Assembly (NCBI GenBank): GCA_003255025.1
Contig: QANY01007306.1
Span: forward strand, 485,273-549,272
Direction of reading: 5' to 3'
Length of the DNA stretch: 64,000 bases
DNA from: Datisca glomerata
Lineage: Eukaryota > Streptophyta > Magnoliopsida > Cucurbitales > Datiscaceae
In this document: piece by piece, positions 48,991 through 60,540 of the stretch
How the letters are laid out: each line of letters opens with the position of its first letter
How positions within the stretch are numbered: the stretch's first letter is position 1
Program-made: the position numbers and the translations under genes
The notes under the pieces: model-generated
What the model saw: the letters and a program-made list of their open reading frames with translations, nothing else
What the model was told of the DNA's origin: nothing
Databases searched by the model: none

Positions 48991-51000
48991 TTCCATTCGT
49001 ATAGTTTCTCTATAGACACAAAAAAATTGATTAACTAAAGAATTTTCAGAAATTTAAATATTAGGAGCAATAGGCTTTTTAGGAAATTTCCTTTCTAATT
49101 TATTAATTTCTAAATTTTTAAATGATTCTTCAATATTATGAATATTTTAAGATTCGTGAATTATGGAAGATTTATTGGCAGATTCTTAATAATCAATTTT
49201 TAATTCTTTAAGCAGCTTATCTAGAAATTTTTCATGCCTAGTTTCAAATTTTGATCTACTATCTTGGTTAATGATTTTAACAGTAGAAGATGATTCAACA
49301 TATTTATTCTTCAATTCTTGAAGCGTTTCATCAATCTGTTTATTAAGAGGAACAATATTTAAAGCAATTTTATGTGAAAAATTTATTAAAGGTTTTTCTT
49401 TTAGAGTTTCATTAGATTGAAGATCATCAACCTTATTCTCAATTTTGTCTAATTATTTTTCTATTATAATTAGACTTTGATTGGTGTAATTGAGTTGTTC
49501 AACTAATTTTTTAATTAGGTTCTTCTTCCTTTGCAATCTTGAAAGGAGAAACAGTGATTAAAAATAGTTTATGGTTAATGTCCTTAACAGAGGATGATTT
49601 ATTAAATTTTTATTCAACTTTGTTAACCTTTGAAGATTCATCAATTGTGAAAGATTCATAGGTTGATTCTAACCTATGACTTTCTGAATTTGAACTACTG
49701 TCCTTCAATTCTTGTAGCTTATCATTAGTAAGTTTTTCAAATTCTGAATAATTGTTTTGATTATCAATCCTACTAGAATAAGATGAGTCATTAGTTTTAG
49801 ATTCTTTAATGTTTCTTCAATATTTGAAGATTCATTAATTGTGAAAGATTCATAGGTGGATTCTAACATATGAATATCTAATTCAGAGATAATGTCATGG
49901 TCAATAACCTTGACAGATGATTTAATTTCTAAAATTTTGGATAGTTCCTCAACATTATCTGAAGATTCATCAATTGTGAATGATTCAAAGGTAGATTCTA
50001 CCTATGGTTATCTGATTATGAGACATTATCTCTTATAATTTTTATTTTTTTAAGTATTTTTTCATCAAGAGTTTTCTCATGATCAATTTAGAAGGGTTCA
50101 ATGAATTCTTTTTTAGGTTAAGAATTTTTATGATTAATTAGGTTTTTTTTCAGGCATTGAATGACTGGTAGACATTACACTAGAATCTTCCTTGACCCAT
50201 TTATATTTTGAAATTACTTGAATATTTTTCTCATATATATCCTCGATATAATCAAGGTAAAACATATCAACTCTAAATTCTTGCATGAATGCCTTCCAGT
50301 CAGCAAGTATGATTCTTCTTTGGTTCATATTATATTTTTCTTTGAACCTATTATATCTATCAAGATTGGCTGGGTCATCATTGTGTTGGGTTATACCTTT
50401 CTAATCTGGTTTATATTCTTGGTTCAGGGTATTTGGATTCAAATTTTTAGAATTTCTTAATTCTTGTTCTAATTTTTGAGTCCTAAAATTTTGAATATTA
50501 ATAGATGATTCAGGAAAGGAACTCCTAGGGGCACTAGACTAGCTATACTTTCTAGTTTGAGAATTAAAAGATTGGTAAGTAATTTTATTAGATTGTTTAT
50601 TATTACGATTTGTCTGACTTCCTTAAGAACTTATTCCTTTAGGTTCTAGACTTTTAATTTTTAAATTTTTTAATTCTTGCTCTATTCAAGTCCTAATAGC
50701 TTGATCATTATTAATGGATAATCTAGAAGAGGATTTAAAGTTAATATTTTCATTAGAGATTTTGGGTTATTCCATACCCCATGATCTATGTAATCATCTG
50801 CAAAGTATTCAGAATGATCTTCTTGATCATCTGGAAGGTATTTGAAATATTTATGATCTACTTGATCATCTGTTAATTCAAAATGTTCTTCATTTATTAT
50901 GTCGGATATTGAAGATATCATAGACCCAATGCTACTAGAAGAACTATTTCTAGATCATCTACTCATTACTCAATATAACTAAATTATTCTTATGATTAAT
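48991..51000 (-). pseudogene. Endogenous pararetrovirus: repeat-rich acidic region (copy 2)
   Basis: Direct repeat of 38990-41000. The frames 50134-50328 (RRIILADWKAFMQEF, DMFYLDYIEDIYEK) and 50682-50921 (an acidic run with DDQEDHSEYFADDYID) are the best preserved. The recurring ESTYESFTI.ESS-type unit is present in broken frames at 49640-50000. Confidence 0.5.
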
Positions 51001-51440
51001 AATTTCATATTGTATTTTTCATCAGCAATCTGCTATTACTTCTCCAACCTCCTACCAGGTCGACTTTTCGCCACTTTTCCCCCTTACAACCACCCTACTC
51101 TCGGGATTTATGTATCTAAAAGGTCTTATTGTGATGCCTAAGCTAACTAAATAGAAACTGATATGTCAGATTCACAGATTATATAATCAAAGATTACAGA
51201 GAAATAATCAAGCATAAAAATAACCATCCACTTGGGCAGATAGTGAGATTAAATAAAGGAAATTATTCAGGTAAGGAATTAAGAAACAATGAAAGCAATA
51301 ACAAGTCATAACAGGGGGTGACCAGATTAATTATGCAGATAATCTTAGAAAACAGTAAATATCCCCATCAAGTTTAGCTCTGATACCAAAAGGCGTGAAA
51401 TCTAATATCAAAATAGCTACAAATAGATTGTTACCTCGCA
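51001..51440 (-). other. Endogenous pararetrovirus: 5' leader with intact PBS
   Basis: The minus strand reads TGGTATCAGAGC at 51377-51388, an exact tRNA-iMet primer-binding sequence. It is preceded by leader sequence shared with 46366-46445 and followed by non-coding DNA. The sequence changes at about 51438 to the copia-B LTR. Confidence 0.65.
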
Positions 51441-51548
51441 AATTATATATATATTAGGATGTTGATACTTTATTTGATTCTCGGTGTTTCAACATAAATT
51501 CTTGAGACTTTAAGAAACATCTTATACCGATAAAGAATTTTTCTAACA
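51441..51548 (+). repeat. Truncated 5' LTR of copia-B
   Basis: Only the 3' end of the LTR remains, ending TTTTTCTAACA. Full length should be near 486 bp. Confidence 0.75.
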
Positions 51549-51550
51549 AG

Positions 51551-51563
51551 TGGTATCATAGCC
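51551..51563 (+). other. Primer binding site of copia-B
   Basis: TGGTATCATAGCC, two bases after the LTR end, one mismatch from the tRNA-iMet complement. Confidence 0.85.
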
Positions 51564-54166
51564 TGCCCATGTTGAATAATTGAGAATTGATTTATGTTTG
51601 GATCCATTATTATAGGTGATTATATGAATATATTAGGGTGTTCTTGAATTTGATAATTCTATGCTACAATTATTTGATTTAAATATTGGAATCTTCAGTA
51701 TAATTTCTTATATTATGGTATTTTTATTTTGCATTTGGATCCCTAGCTGACAGTGGTGACAACGGCAATAGGAAGTGATGGCCAATAGCCGCCACTTACC
51801 CTTGGGGATGAATCCCCTAGGGTTATAACACTCTTAAGGAGCTGTAGCCTGGCTCGCAGTGAATAAAAAATAGAAATTGCACCAAATAATAGTTTCTACA
51901 CATTTGATTAGATTTTTGTCATCCTTTTAAATTCTTTAGATTCCTGTCAAATTTTATTTTTTTAATTACGTCATTTTGTTAATAGACGTATTTCATCTCA
52001 TTATTAAATAATTGATAAAAAAATTTGAATTCAATCTATTTTTTTCATTTTTTACTTTTTTTATAATTTAACCAATTAAATTAATATTTTTATTTGAGTT
52101 AAATAATAAATATTAAGCTAATGTCTTTTTGGTTGGGGAGAGAGAGAGATTTAATTTGATTTGAGAGATAGAAAGTGATATTTGGTGATTTGTGAGAGTG
52201 AGAAGTACGGACTGAGATAGAGAGAGTATTTGTTGGGAAGAAATATGGTGATATACATTTATTGCTATTTATTTCTTTTAACTTTACATTAATTGTGATT
52301 GAGAGATAGAGAGAGAGATTGTTTAAGAGAGAGAGGGTGATAATGCTACTCCTTTCTCGGAGAGAGGGAGAGAAACATTAATTGAAGGACATATAGAGAT
52401 TGGAAAATAATAATTAATATTTTGATTTTATTAAAAAAAAGTACATATACAGTATTTAGGTAACGCTTTATGATGAGAGAGAGAGCGATTGATAATGTAA
52501 ATAATATTAATTTAATTAAATTATTAAATATTAAATATTTATCTAATACTTTATAGTGAGAGAGAAAGTTTTAATTTGATTTACGAGAGAGAAAGTGAAA
52601 TGATAGAGAGAGATTTTAATTAGTAAAATTTGGAAGAGAGAGAGAGAGAGAGTGAAAGTGTTTGATTGAGATAGATATATAAATATTTATTTTTTATATT
52701 TATTTACATTAATTTTGAGAAAAAGATTGAGACAGAGTGAGAGATTTCTTTGACACCGTAAATTTGATTTTTGTTACTTTCTTTAATGTAAATTTATTCA
52801 GTGTCAGTATGTATTAACTTCAATTAATATATTTCTTAATGTGCATAATTCATGTTAATACAAAATGATATAGATTAATTCATGTTTATTCTTTGTGTTA
52901 GTATTATGAATTCATCTCTTTGTCAATATTTATTAACATTGACTATACTTTGTTATTTGGTGTAAATTTTGTCTCTGTGTTGGTATGTATTAATATGAAT
53001 TCAAATTTTGTTTATGTGTCGGTATGTATATTAACATGAAACCGGTGATAAACATGCATGTCAATATATGAATAAATTTTCACCAAGAAAACATGTGGAT
53101 ACCATTAAACCGGTGATTAATTTCTTTGTGATTAATACTGATTACATTACATTTTTAGTTGTTTTACATTTCGAGGCTGTTGGGGAAGGTTTTCGGATCA
53201 GAAACTTCCTTCATCCAACAACAGGCTTTAAAGTCTTGATTTACAGTAGAAATTGACGGCAACCCTTCATATTCTCCGGCAACTTTTGGATTGAAAGAGA
53301 GAGAGAATGATACCTTAATTAAAGAGGAGAAAGAGAGTGGAACTCCTTTTGAGGCGTTAGAGAGAGAGAGATAAATTAATTGAAGGAGAAAGAGAGTATT
53401 GGTAAATAATAATGAATGTTTTGATATTATTAAAAAATTATATATAAAATAGTTAGTTAATATTTTATGATGAGAGAGAGAGTGATTGATAATGTAATTA
53501 GTATTGATTTGATTAAAAATTTTAAAACTTAAAATTTATTTAATGTTTTATGGTGAGAGTGAGATTTTTATTTGATTTGAAAGAGATTAAAATGATAGAG
53601 AAAGATATTTTAGAGAGAAAAATACAGATTGGAGGGGGGGGGAGTTGTGATATATATATATTATATTTATTTACATTTACATTAATTTTGAGAGAAATAT
53701 TGAGAGAGAATAATTGATATAGTAAGGACATGATATTTAAATGATAATTTTGAAAATAAATGTGATTGGCATTTATGGGATTTATATTACAAAAATCTTG
53801 GGTTTAAAAATGGATTTGACAAAAATCTAATGTTTTTAAAAGTTCAATAAAAATCTAATTAGACACTATAGTATTTCTATTTTCCTCAAATCACATAAAC
53901 AAATGTAGGTTGTGCCCACAACGATTAAGGTAAGAGTTGTGGGTAGACCACAACAAATATAATTTTTTTATTTTTTCTTTTTAAATTACAGCCAACGGTT
54001 ATGATTAAAACAATATATTTTCTAAAACGGGTTTTTACACATAAAAAATTAAAGATTATTTAATTAAATTCATTTGAGATTAATTTAATGGATCATAAAA
54101 TTAGTTTTTATAATTAATTTAAAGATGAATTATGCTATAATTTTAAATTTGAACATCACTATGTTA
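51564..54166 (+). other. Long leader of copia-B with GA-rich repeats, no gene
   Basis: No gag frame here. 51740-51870 is GC-richer leader DNA. From about 52130 GAGAGA tracts alternate with AT-rich DNA. A ~300-400-bp block occurs twice: TGATGAGAGAGAGAG at 52471 and at 53468, with the same order of flanking motifs. Confidence 0.6.
52296..53710 (+). repeat. Duplicated GA-rich block in copia-B leader
   Basis: Block 1 (about 52296-52640) and block 2 (about 53288-53610) share, in order, an ATTAATTGAAGGA motif, TTTTGATWTTATTAAAAAA, TGATGAGAGAGAGAG.GATT and a TTTTAATTTGATTT motif. They are about 1 kb apart in the same orientation. Confidence 0.65.
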
Positions 54167-54700
54167 ATGGGGTGTGCATGGTTCAGTTCACTCGGTTAAT
54201 AAGAGAAATTTGTAATCAAACTGAATTCACCGGTTACCTAAATAACCGAACCGAACTGAAGTAACCATTAGAATAGAACCGAATGTAACCAAAGTAATAA
54301 GTTCAGTTTGGTTACTTGTAACCGGTTTGGCGACACCTATAAATATTTTTAAAATATCAAGAAAAATTTAAACTCAAAACATCAATACATTTAATAATCG
54401 AATGTAATATCCATTACTCCATACACTAACCTCCAATAATTTAAAAAATATAATTTTGTCAACTAAAGGCTTTAGTTTTGGTTTATTTTAACTTCAATAA
54501 TTAAAAAATAAAAATATATATAAATATCATATAGTTGTAATCAGTTCAAACCAATTACAAATTTATTGAGAAATGTAATCGAACCGAAATTACGGTTATT
54601 CAAAATAACCGAACTGATTACAATTTGTATAGCAAAAGAACTGACTAAACCAATTCAGTTCGGTTCGGTTCTGAAAAAATCTGCACATCCCTATATGTTA
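54160..54700. mobile_element. hAT-type MITE with 7-bp target duplication
   Basis: Element 54167-54693 (527 bp). The ends are ATGGGGTGTGCA and, inverted, TAGGGATGTGCA, flanked by TATGTTA at 54160-54166 and 54694-54700. Subterminal GGTTCGGTT/AACCGAAC motifs recur in both orientations. No coding capacity. Ends and duplication length suggest the hAT superfamily. Confidence 0.8.
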
Positions 54701-55059
54701 TATATACTTTGAGATGAATTAATTGAAGCAATATGTCACCAAAGTGATCTTTTTTGTGAAAATTAATGTTGTCTTAAAACATAACCGTTTACTGTGTGTA
54801 AATTATGTGATTATTTACCGGCTTAAGGAAGATAAATATTTTACATAATTAGATGTGCATCTGCAGAAATTAAATGTATGACGATTATTCAATTTTACAT
54901 GTGAACGGATTGGCTAAAAGGATTATTTCTTGTTCCATATGTTCTTATCATCGTACCTCACTTACAAGTTAATACTTTGGCCAAAGTTAAAATATTGATG
55001 GAGTACCTAGTGTCTTGAGATTAGGTTTACCTTTATTTGAATTTATTATTGTTTTGGGA

Positions 55060-55985
55060 TTTATGTGAGCTTCTTTTGTTTGTTTGTTGTTCTTTATTCA
55101 GATATTACTCTTGATAGTATTACTGGCAACATCAATTCAATTCTAGTACTAAATGGCTCAAACTTCAAGTCTTGGAAAGAGAACCTCTTGATAGTTCTTA
55201 GAGTCATGGACCTCGACCTTACGTTAATGATCGATTCTCCTTCACCTCTTACGGATAAAAGTACCTCTGATGACAATAGGGATATGTAATGATGAGCGAG
55301 ATCAAATCACATGTGTATGTTGATCATGAAGAAAACCATTCTAAAAGAATTCATGGACATTATATCTGAAAAGATTACTACGGCTAAAGATTTCCTTGTG
55401 GATATTGAGAAAAGGGTTTGTCAAGAATGAAAAGGCAGAAGTCAGTAAGATCTTGATTGATCTAATTTAAATAATGTATAAGGGTATAGTCAACATCAGG
55501 GAGTACATCATGAAAATGTCTCATCTTGCTTCAAGGTTGAAAGAATTTAAGCTCGAACTCTCTGAGGACTTGCTTGTGCATCTGGTTTTGATATCCCTTC
55601 TGACAGAGTTCAACCAGATTAAGGTGAGCTACAATTGTCAGAAAAAGAATTGATCTCTAAATGAGCTAATCTCACACTGTGTTCATGAAGAGCAAAGAGT
55701 GAAGCAAGATAAGATAGAGAGTTCTTATCTAGTCTCAACCTCTAAAGATAAGGACAAGAGAAAGAAAAAGAAGAAAGATAAGGAAGCTGTATATACAACA
55801 CCAGACAATAAACAACAAAAGAAACTGGTTGACCTGGAAGGTAATAGTTGTTACTTCTGTAGAGTTGAAGGTCATAGGAAGAAGCAATGCACCAACTATC
55901 ATGCTTGGTGTGCTAAAAAATGTATGTTTCTTAATTTGGTTGTTTCCGTAGTTAGTATAAGTTTGGTTCCTAGACACATATGGTA
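55060..55985 (+). pseudogene. copia-B gag with zinc knuckle
   Basis: ILVLNGSNFKSWKENLLIVL (55138-55200) opens a typical copia gag. YIMKMSHLASRLKEFKLELS lies near 55506-55565. LISHCVHEEQRVKQDKIES precedes a Lys-rich stretch and the knuckle CYFCRVEGHRKKQC (55852-55893), C-x2-C-x4-H-x4-C intact. Stops and frameshifts lie between the pieces. Confidence 0.82.
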
Positions 55986-56260
55986 GATAAATTCTAATGT
56001 AACAACTCACATCAGTGTGTCTATGCAGGATTACCTGAGTTACTGAAAGCTAAGTGATGTTTAAAGATACATCTACGTGGCAAAGGGCAAAACAGTTGAA
56101 GTTGAGGATATATGAAAATTAGGATATGATATTTACTTGATACAGTTTTTTCATTTAATGAATCCCTGCAATTAAGTACTCATACTAAAAGAAAATTAAC
56201 CAGTTTTATGATGCAAGAGATTAGTTCATATCTCCTGACGGAGAATAGAGAGACTTATGT
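55986..56260 (+). pseudogene. copia-B protease region, decayed
   Basis: After LVPRHIW a stop and INSNVTTHISVSMQDYLSY stand where the D-S-G-A active site of a copia protease belongs, so the Asp is Asn and the Gly is Asn. YIYVAKGKTVEVEDI follows. Not active. Confidence 0.65.
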
Positions 56261-57260
56261 CAGACAAAATTTTTGATCCATTAGATTTCATAGACTTTGA
56301 TGTTTATGTTGATTGTATAAAAGGTACACAAACCAATAAAATGATATTTGAAGCCAATAAGAATCAGGACGTCTTAAAACTTATACATACAGATACTTAT
56401 AGGCCAAACCTTCCGGTTGCTTGGAATAGTCAACAACACTTCATAATGTTCATAGACGGTTTTTATAGATATGAGTACATATATCTCATTCATGAAAAAT
56501 AATAGTCATTGGACGTGTTAAAAATTTAAAGGGTGAAGTTGAGAACCAACTCAGCACAGGGATCAAAAGTGCCAGATATGTCCGTCGTGGTGAGTACTAT
56601 GACACATATGATGGTTCATGTGGACAACATCCATCATCATTTGCTAGGTTCCTAGAGGAGTGCGGTGTCGTTTGACAATACATTAAGCTAGGTTCACCCA
56701 CTATGAATGGTGTTGCTAACCAGAATCATTCTAGGGAGAAGCAATTAAGACTAAAACATATATGCTCAATAGAGTTCTAACTAAAGTGACTGCCAAGATC
56801 CCAAACTAGTCTAAAGCATTTACATGTTTAGAGATGTCAGCTGAGGCAATGCCTTACATGCCTAATGAAAAGAAACTAGACTCAAGGATGGTGAGTTGTT
56901 ATCTTATTGGATACTCTGAAAGATCTAGGGGTACAAGTTTCATGGTCCCAAGACTAAGTCAATTTTTGAGACAGGAAATGCTTAGTTCTTTGAGAATGCC
57001 AAGTCTGCGGGGGAGATATGATTAGGGATTTTATCTTTAAGGAGGAATATGTTAATATTCCTACAAGTGTTATTAGCATTGATCAGGATTGTGTTCTCGG
57101 CCTTGCTCATGACACAATAAATCAAGATAATATCAGAGATCATTTCATTCAAGAAACTATTATACAAGAACAAACTCTAGCACCTCAAAAACTTATGCCA
57201 TTGAGGAGATCCACTAGAGAGAGGAGAAGTGAAGTGCCAGATGAATACATTGTATTTCTC
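56261..57260 (+). pseudogene. copia-B integrase
   Basis: VLKLIHTDTYRPNLPVAWNS (56371-56430), with the first Asp, then FIMFIDGFYRYEYIYLIHEK. The second Asp and the Glu region are only traceable in shifted frames (MNGVANQNHS-like around 56700-56730). The 3' part has SAEAMPYMPNEKKLDSRMVS and RRSTRERRSEVPDEYIVFLQ (57200-57262), the linker to RT. Confidence 0.72.
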
Positions 57261-57376
57261 CAATAACATGAGGTAGACATTGGAGTAATGGAAGATGACC
57301 CGATGTACTTTCGTCAAGCCATGGAAAGTTTAACTCTCAAAAGTGGATTGATATCATGAATGATGAGATTAAGTGA

Positions 57377-58070
57377 ATGAAAGACAAGATGGATTCAAAA
57401 GGTAATGTGAAAATGTACAAGGCTCATCTTGTCGCAAAGAGATTTACACAGAAAGAAGGCATCGACTATAAAGAGACATTTTCTCCGGTCTCTTCGAAAG
57501 ACTCTTTTAGGATTATAAAGATATTGGTGACACATTTCAATCTTACGTTACATCAGATGGATGTAAAAATTGTAATATTGATGATACGATATGTATGGTA
57601 CATCCAGAAAACTTTGTGTTGGTAGACTTAAAGAATATGGTTTGGAAGCTTAAGAAGTCTGTCTATAGAATCAAGCAAGCATCTCGATAATGGTATTTTA
57701 AGTTTTATCAACTAATCATCTCATTCTATTTTTAAATGAATTTGGTCGATGATTGCATTTACTATAAGTTCTGTGGGAGCTAGCATATTTTTTAGTTTTA
57801 TATGTTGATGACATCTTAGTTGTCAGCAACAATATAAGCTTATTGCACGGCATTGAGGGATTTCTAGCTAAGAAATTTGAGATGAAATATCTTGGTGACG
57901 CCTTTTTTGTTTTACGCATTCAGATACACCGAGATCGTTCTTGGGGTATTCCTGGATTATTACAATATAGCTATATTGAAAAGGTTCTGAAAAGATATGG
58001 CATGCAAGACTGCAAACTTAATAATACCCCTATAGCTATAAGTTTAGTCTCAATCAATTCCCTATGAATG
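57377..58070 (+). pseudogene. copia-B reverse transcriptase
   Basis: MDSKGNVKMYKAHLVAKRFT (57389-57448), then DYKETFSPVSSKDSFRII, and HQMDVKIVI with the first Asp. After frameshifts the YVDD box is intact in LYVDDILVVSNNI (57796-57834). KFEMKYLGDAFFVLRIQIHR and GLLQYSYIEKVLKRYGMQDC follow. Broken by several stops. Confidence 0.85.
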
Positions 58071-58740
58071 ATTTTGAGAAAAAAATAAATACAGAAGATT
58101 CCCTATGCCTCAACAGTAGGGAGTCTGGTGTATGCTCATGTCTGTACACGTTCAGATATTGCATATGCGACTAAGATGTTGGGTAGATATTTAAGCAATT
58201 TAGGCATACATCATTGGAAAGCAACTAAATGGGTCTTGCGATACTTACAGATCATGCTCCCATATCGTAAGTTTGATTAGCATAAGATCATTGGGTATAC
58301 TGACTCTGATTTTACTTGATGCCTAGATAGCATGAAATATACATGGGCTTATATCTATCTGCTAGTTTGAGTTGCTATCTCCTGGAAGAGTGTTAAGCAA
58401 TCACTTATAGCCTCTTCTACCATGACAGCAGAGTTCATAGCATGCTATGGGACGTCCAATCATGAAATATGTCTATGATATTTGGTCGCAAGGCTGCGGA
58501 TAATGAATGATATTGAGAGACCACTCAAGTTATTTTATGATAATAAGTCAGTAAATCTGTATTCCAATAACAATAGGAGCTCGACAAAGTCAAAATATAT
58601 AGACAAGTTTTTTGTTGTTAAGGAAAGAGTTCAGAGTGTACAATTGTCTATAGAGCACATCGGATCAAACTCCATAGTTGCAGATATGCTTATTGAGGGA
58701 TTTCCACCCAAATAGTTTCATGAGCACATTGCTTGTATGA
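58071..58740 (+). pseudogene. copia-B RNase H and 3' end of pol
   Basis: TRSDIAYATKMLGRYLSNLG (58149-58205, shifted frame), SSTMTAEFIACY (58416-58450), ERPLKLFYDNKSVNLYSNNN (58516-58575) and SIEHIGSNSIVADMLIEGFPPK (58650-58713), the closing blocks of copia pol. Stops separate them. Confidence 0.78.
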
Positions 58741-59204
58741 GTGTCATATCGATTGATGATGTTTGGTTTTAGTGGGAGTTTCTATTTTAGATGCTTTTAT
58801 GATATAGACGTACATTCAGGTCTTTCAGTTTATGGTTATTTTGAGGCAATTATTTATAGAAATAAAGCTTTGGTTTATTCACACTCTAATTCTGATGTGG
58901 TTTAATCTCAGTAAAGTTTATGGTAGACTAGTTGGAAATAAGCATGTTAAGATCACATTACTTGAAATTCCCATGTTAAACATCCAAATCATAATCCATG
59001 TCATTTAATTGTATTGACATACGTGACCATTGATGAACTGGGTTACAATTGATGTAACGAAGGATGCTTTGATCTTATGTTGATATGATTGATGAACCAG
59101 ATTGATTATAGATATATTTCAGTAATGACAGCAAGGTTGAACTCGTTCAGTTTTTTTTTGCAAAGCATAATTATAAGGTTACATATATAGCCCAAATACG
59201 AGAT

Positions 59205-59690
59205 TGTTGGATGCTTAGTCCAGCGTTGAGCTTATATATGAATAATTATGTGTTGTACGCTATCAAATATGGTTAAGCCCAATTAAAAGTGATATGTTTA
59301 GGTTTAGGTAATTTGAGCTTAATGTTTCTGATATGGGGTGAGTCTTTGATGTGTAGAGATTTAATGATAATTTTTATTTTTATGATTGACTAAAATAAAA
59401 ATACCAAAAGATAATAAGGATGCTATCTATATATAATGGTTATGGCCTTCAAATCAAACAATTAAGTTATACATTATATTCTCTCTGATATCACATCGTT
59501 GCACAAAAAACGGAGAGATTTGAACAAAATGGACTATCTGAAATGTCAACCTCTCAGTTCTATAAAACGATCTATCATCATGAATTCTGGTATGCATCCA
59601 CTTAATTCGTCATACGATTTTAGTGTTTCAACATGAATTCTTGAGATTTTAAGAAGCGGTTTATACCGATAATAATTTTTCAAGCAAACA
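59205..59690 (+). repeat. 3' LTR of copia-B
   Basis: Starts TGTTGGATGCTTAGTCCAGC and ends CAAGCAAACA, 486 bp. The last ~75 bp match the 5' LTR remnant. Confidence 0.8.
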
Positions 59691-60540
59691 GACTTTAGGA
59701 GGGGGTTAAGGCAAGGAAATTCCTCATCTCCCAACCTGTTTATTTCAGTAGCTGAATCCAGATGACATAAATGTAATTAAATTTTCCAAGAAATGTTAGG
59801 TAAAAACCAGCAGCGTGGAAATCCAAGCTGTTATCCATGGGGAAAGGAGGTTGTGCTCAAATTCGTGGCTCAAACTCTACTGGTTATCTAACGGGGGATT
59901 TCTGGCTTCCAAAAGAGGATTGTTTGGAACTTTGGTGGGCAAATGAGGAAAAGCAAAGAGGCATGAGATGGTGTTTAGAGCTTTTGAAGATTACACCTAG
60001 CTAGCATGCTTGTTAAACTGGGTTGGTGTATCTATCATAATTCCAATAGCTTATGTCAAAGACTACATAAGAGCAGCCTGTACTTCAGCAATAGCAGTTT
60101 TTTAGATGAAAATTAACTTGGTTTCATAGTGGGAGTAAGCTGGATATGTTCAGAATTGATACAATGGAGTATGTTTATGATCTGCTAAATGATAATTATG
60201 GCTTGGGATGGGACAGGTTGAAGTTCCAACGAGTTTTTCTCCCTTGGATTAGCAACGAAATTTTAGCATTATCACTTGTTTTCTCAACCAGATATGATGA
60301 GTTTTTGTGGCCTTGTAATAAAAGTTGTGAGTTTCCAGTGAAAACGTGAAAACTTACTACCATTCTGTGAATGAGGAAAAATGAATGAATGGTACCGATC
60401 ATCCCTCAACATCAGTCGAACTTCACTGGAAGCTTCTTTGGAAAGCAAAGGTTCCCCTGACTAGGCGAAAGTCATTCAAGGTTCTATTTGCCTTATAGCT
60501 TGTTAGAAGAGGAATCAATTGGGTATACCAACTTGATATA
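59691..60540 (+). pseudogene. LINE (L1-type) ORF2 fragment, RT/zinc-binding end
   Basis: FRRGLRQGNSSSPNLFISVA at 59695-59755 is the RT block following the catalytic YADD (normally GLRQGDPLSP). KLLSMGKGG (59830-59860) follows after a deletion. 60146-60349 reads YGLGWDRLKFQRVFLPWISN, EILALSL and FLWPCNKSCEFPVKT, the zf-RVT domain at the end of plant LINE ORF2. HWKLLWKAKVPLTRRKSFKV, LFAL lies at 60425-60495. It abuts the copia-B 3' LTR, so copia-B probably inserted into this LINE. Confidence 0.75.

Larger units (their letters stand above)
38336..51440. mobile_element. Rearranged cluster of endogenous pararetrovirus (Caulimoviridae-like) fragments
   Basis: About 13 kb in which coat-protein, protease, RT and movement-protein-like segments of one virus type recur in different orientations. 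Block A (38336-41391) is minus. Block B (41392-45194) is plus. The intergenic region (45195-46290) is plus. A longer minus unit (51437 down to 46308) contains second copies of block A (48345-51360) and of the left half of block B (46366-48345). All frames are broken by stops and frameshifts, and no integrase is present, as expected for plant pararetroviruses. The genus is not assigned. Confidence 0.78.
51441..59690 (+). mobile_element. Ty1/copia element (copia-B), 5' LTR truncated
   Basis: The last ~75-100 bp of the 5' LTR (to 51548) match the end of the 3' LTR (59205-59690): GTGTTTCAACATRAATTCTT and TTATACCGATAA are shared. A PBS follows at 51551. Internal order is a long leader, gag with zinc knuckle, protease, integrase, RT and RNase H, all broken. 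Three and a half kilobases separate PBS and gag; part of this is a MITE (527 bp) and GA-rich duplications. A left target duplicate is not available because the LTR is cut by the pararetrovirus cluster. Confidence 0.85.
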
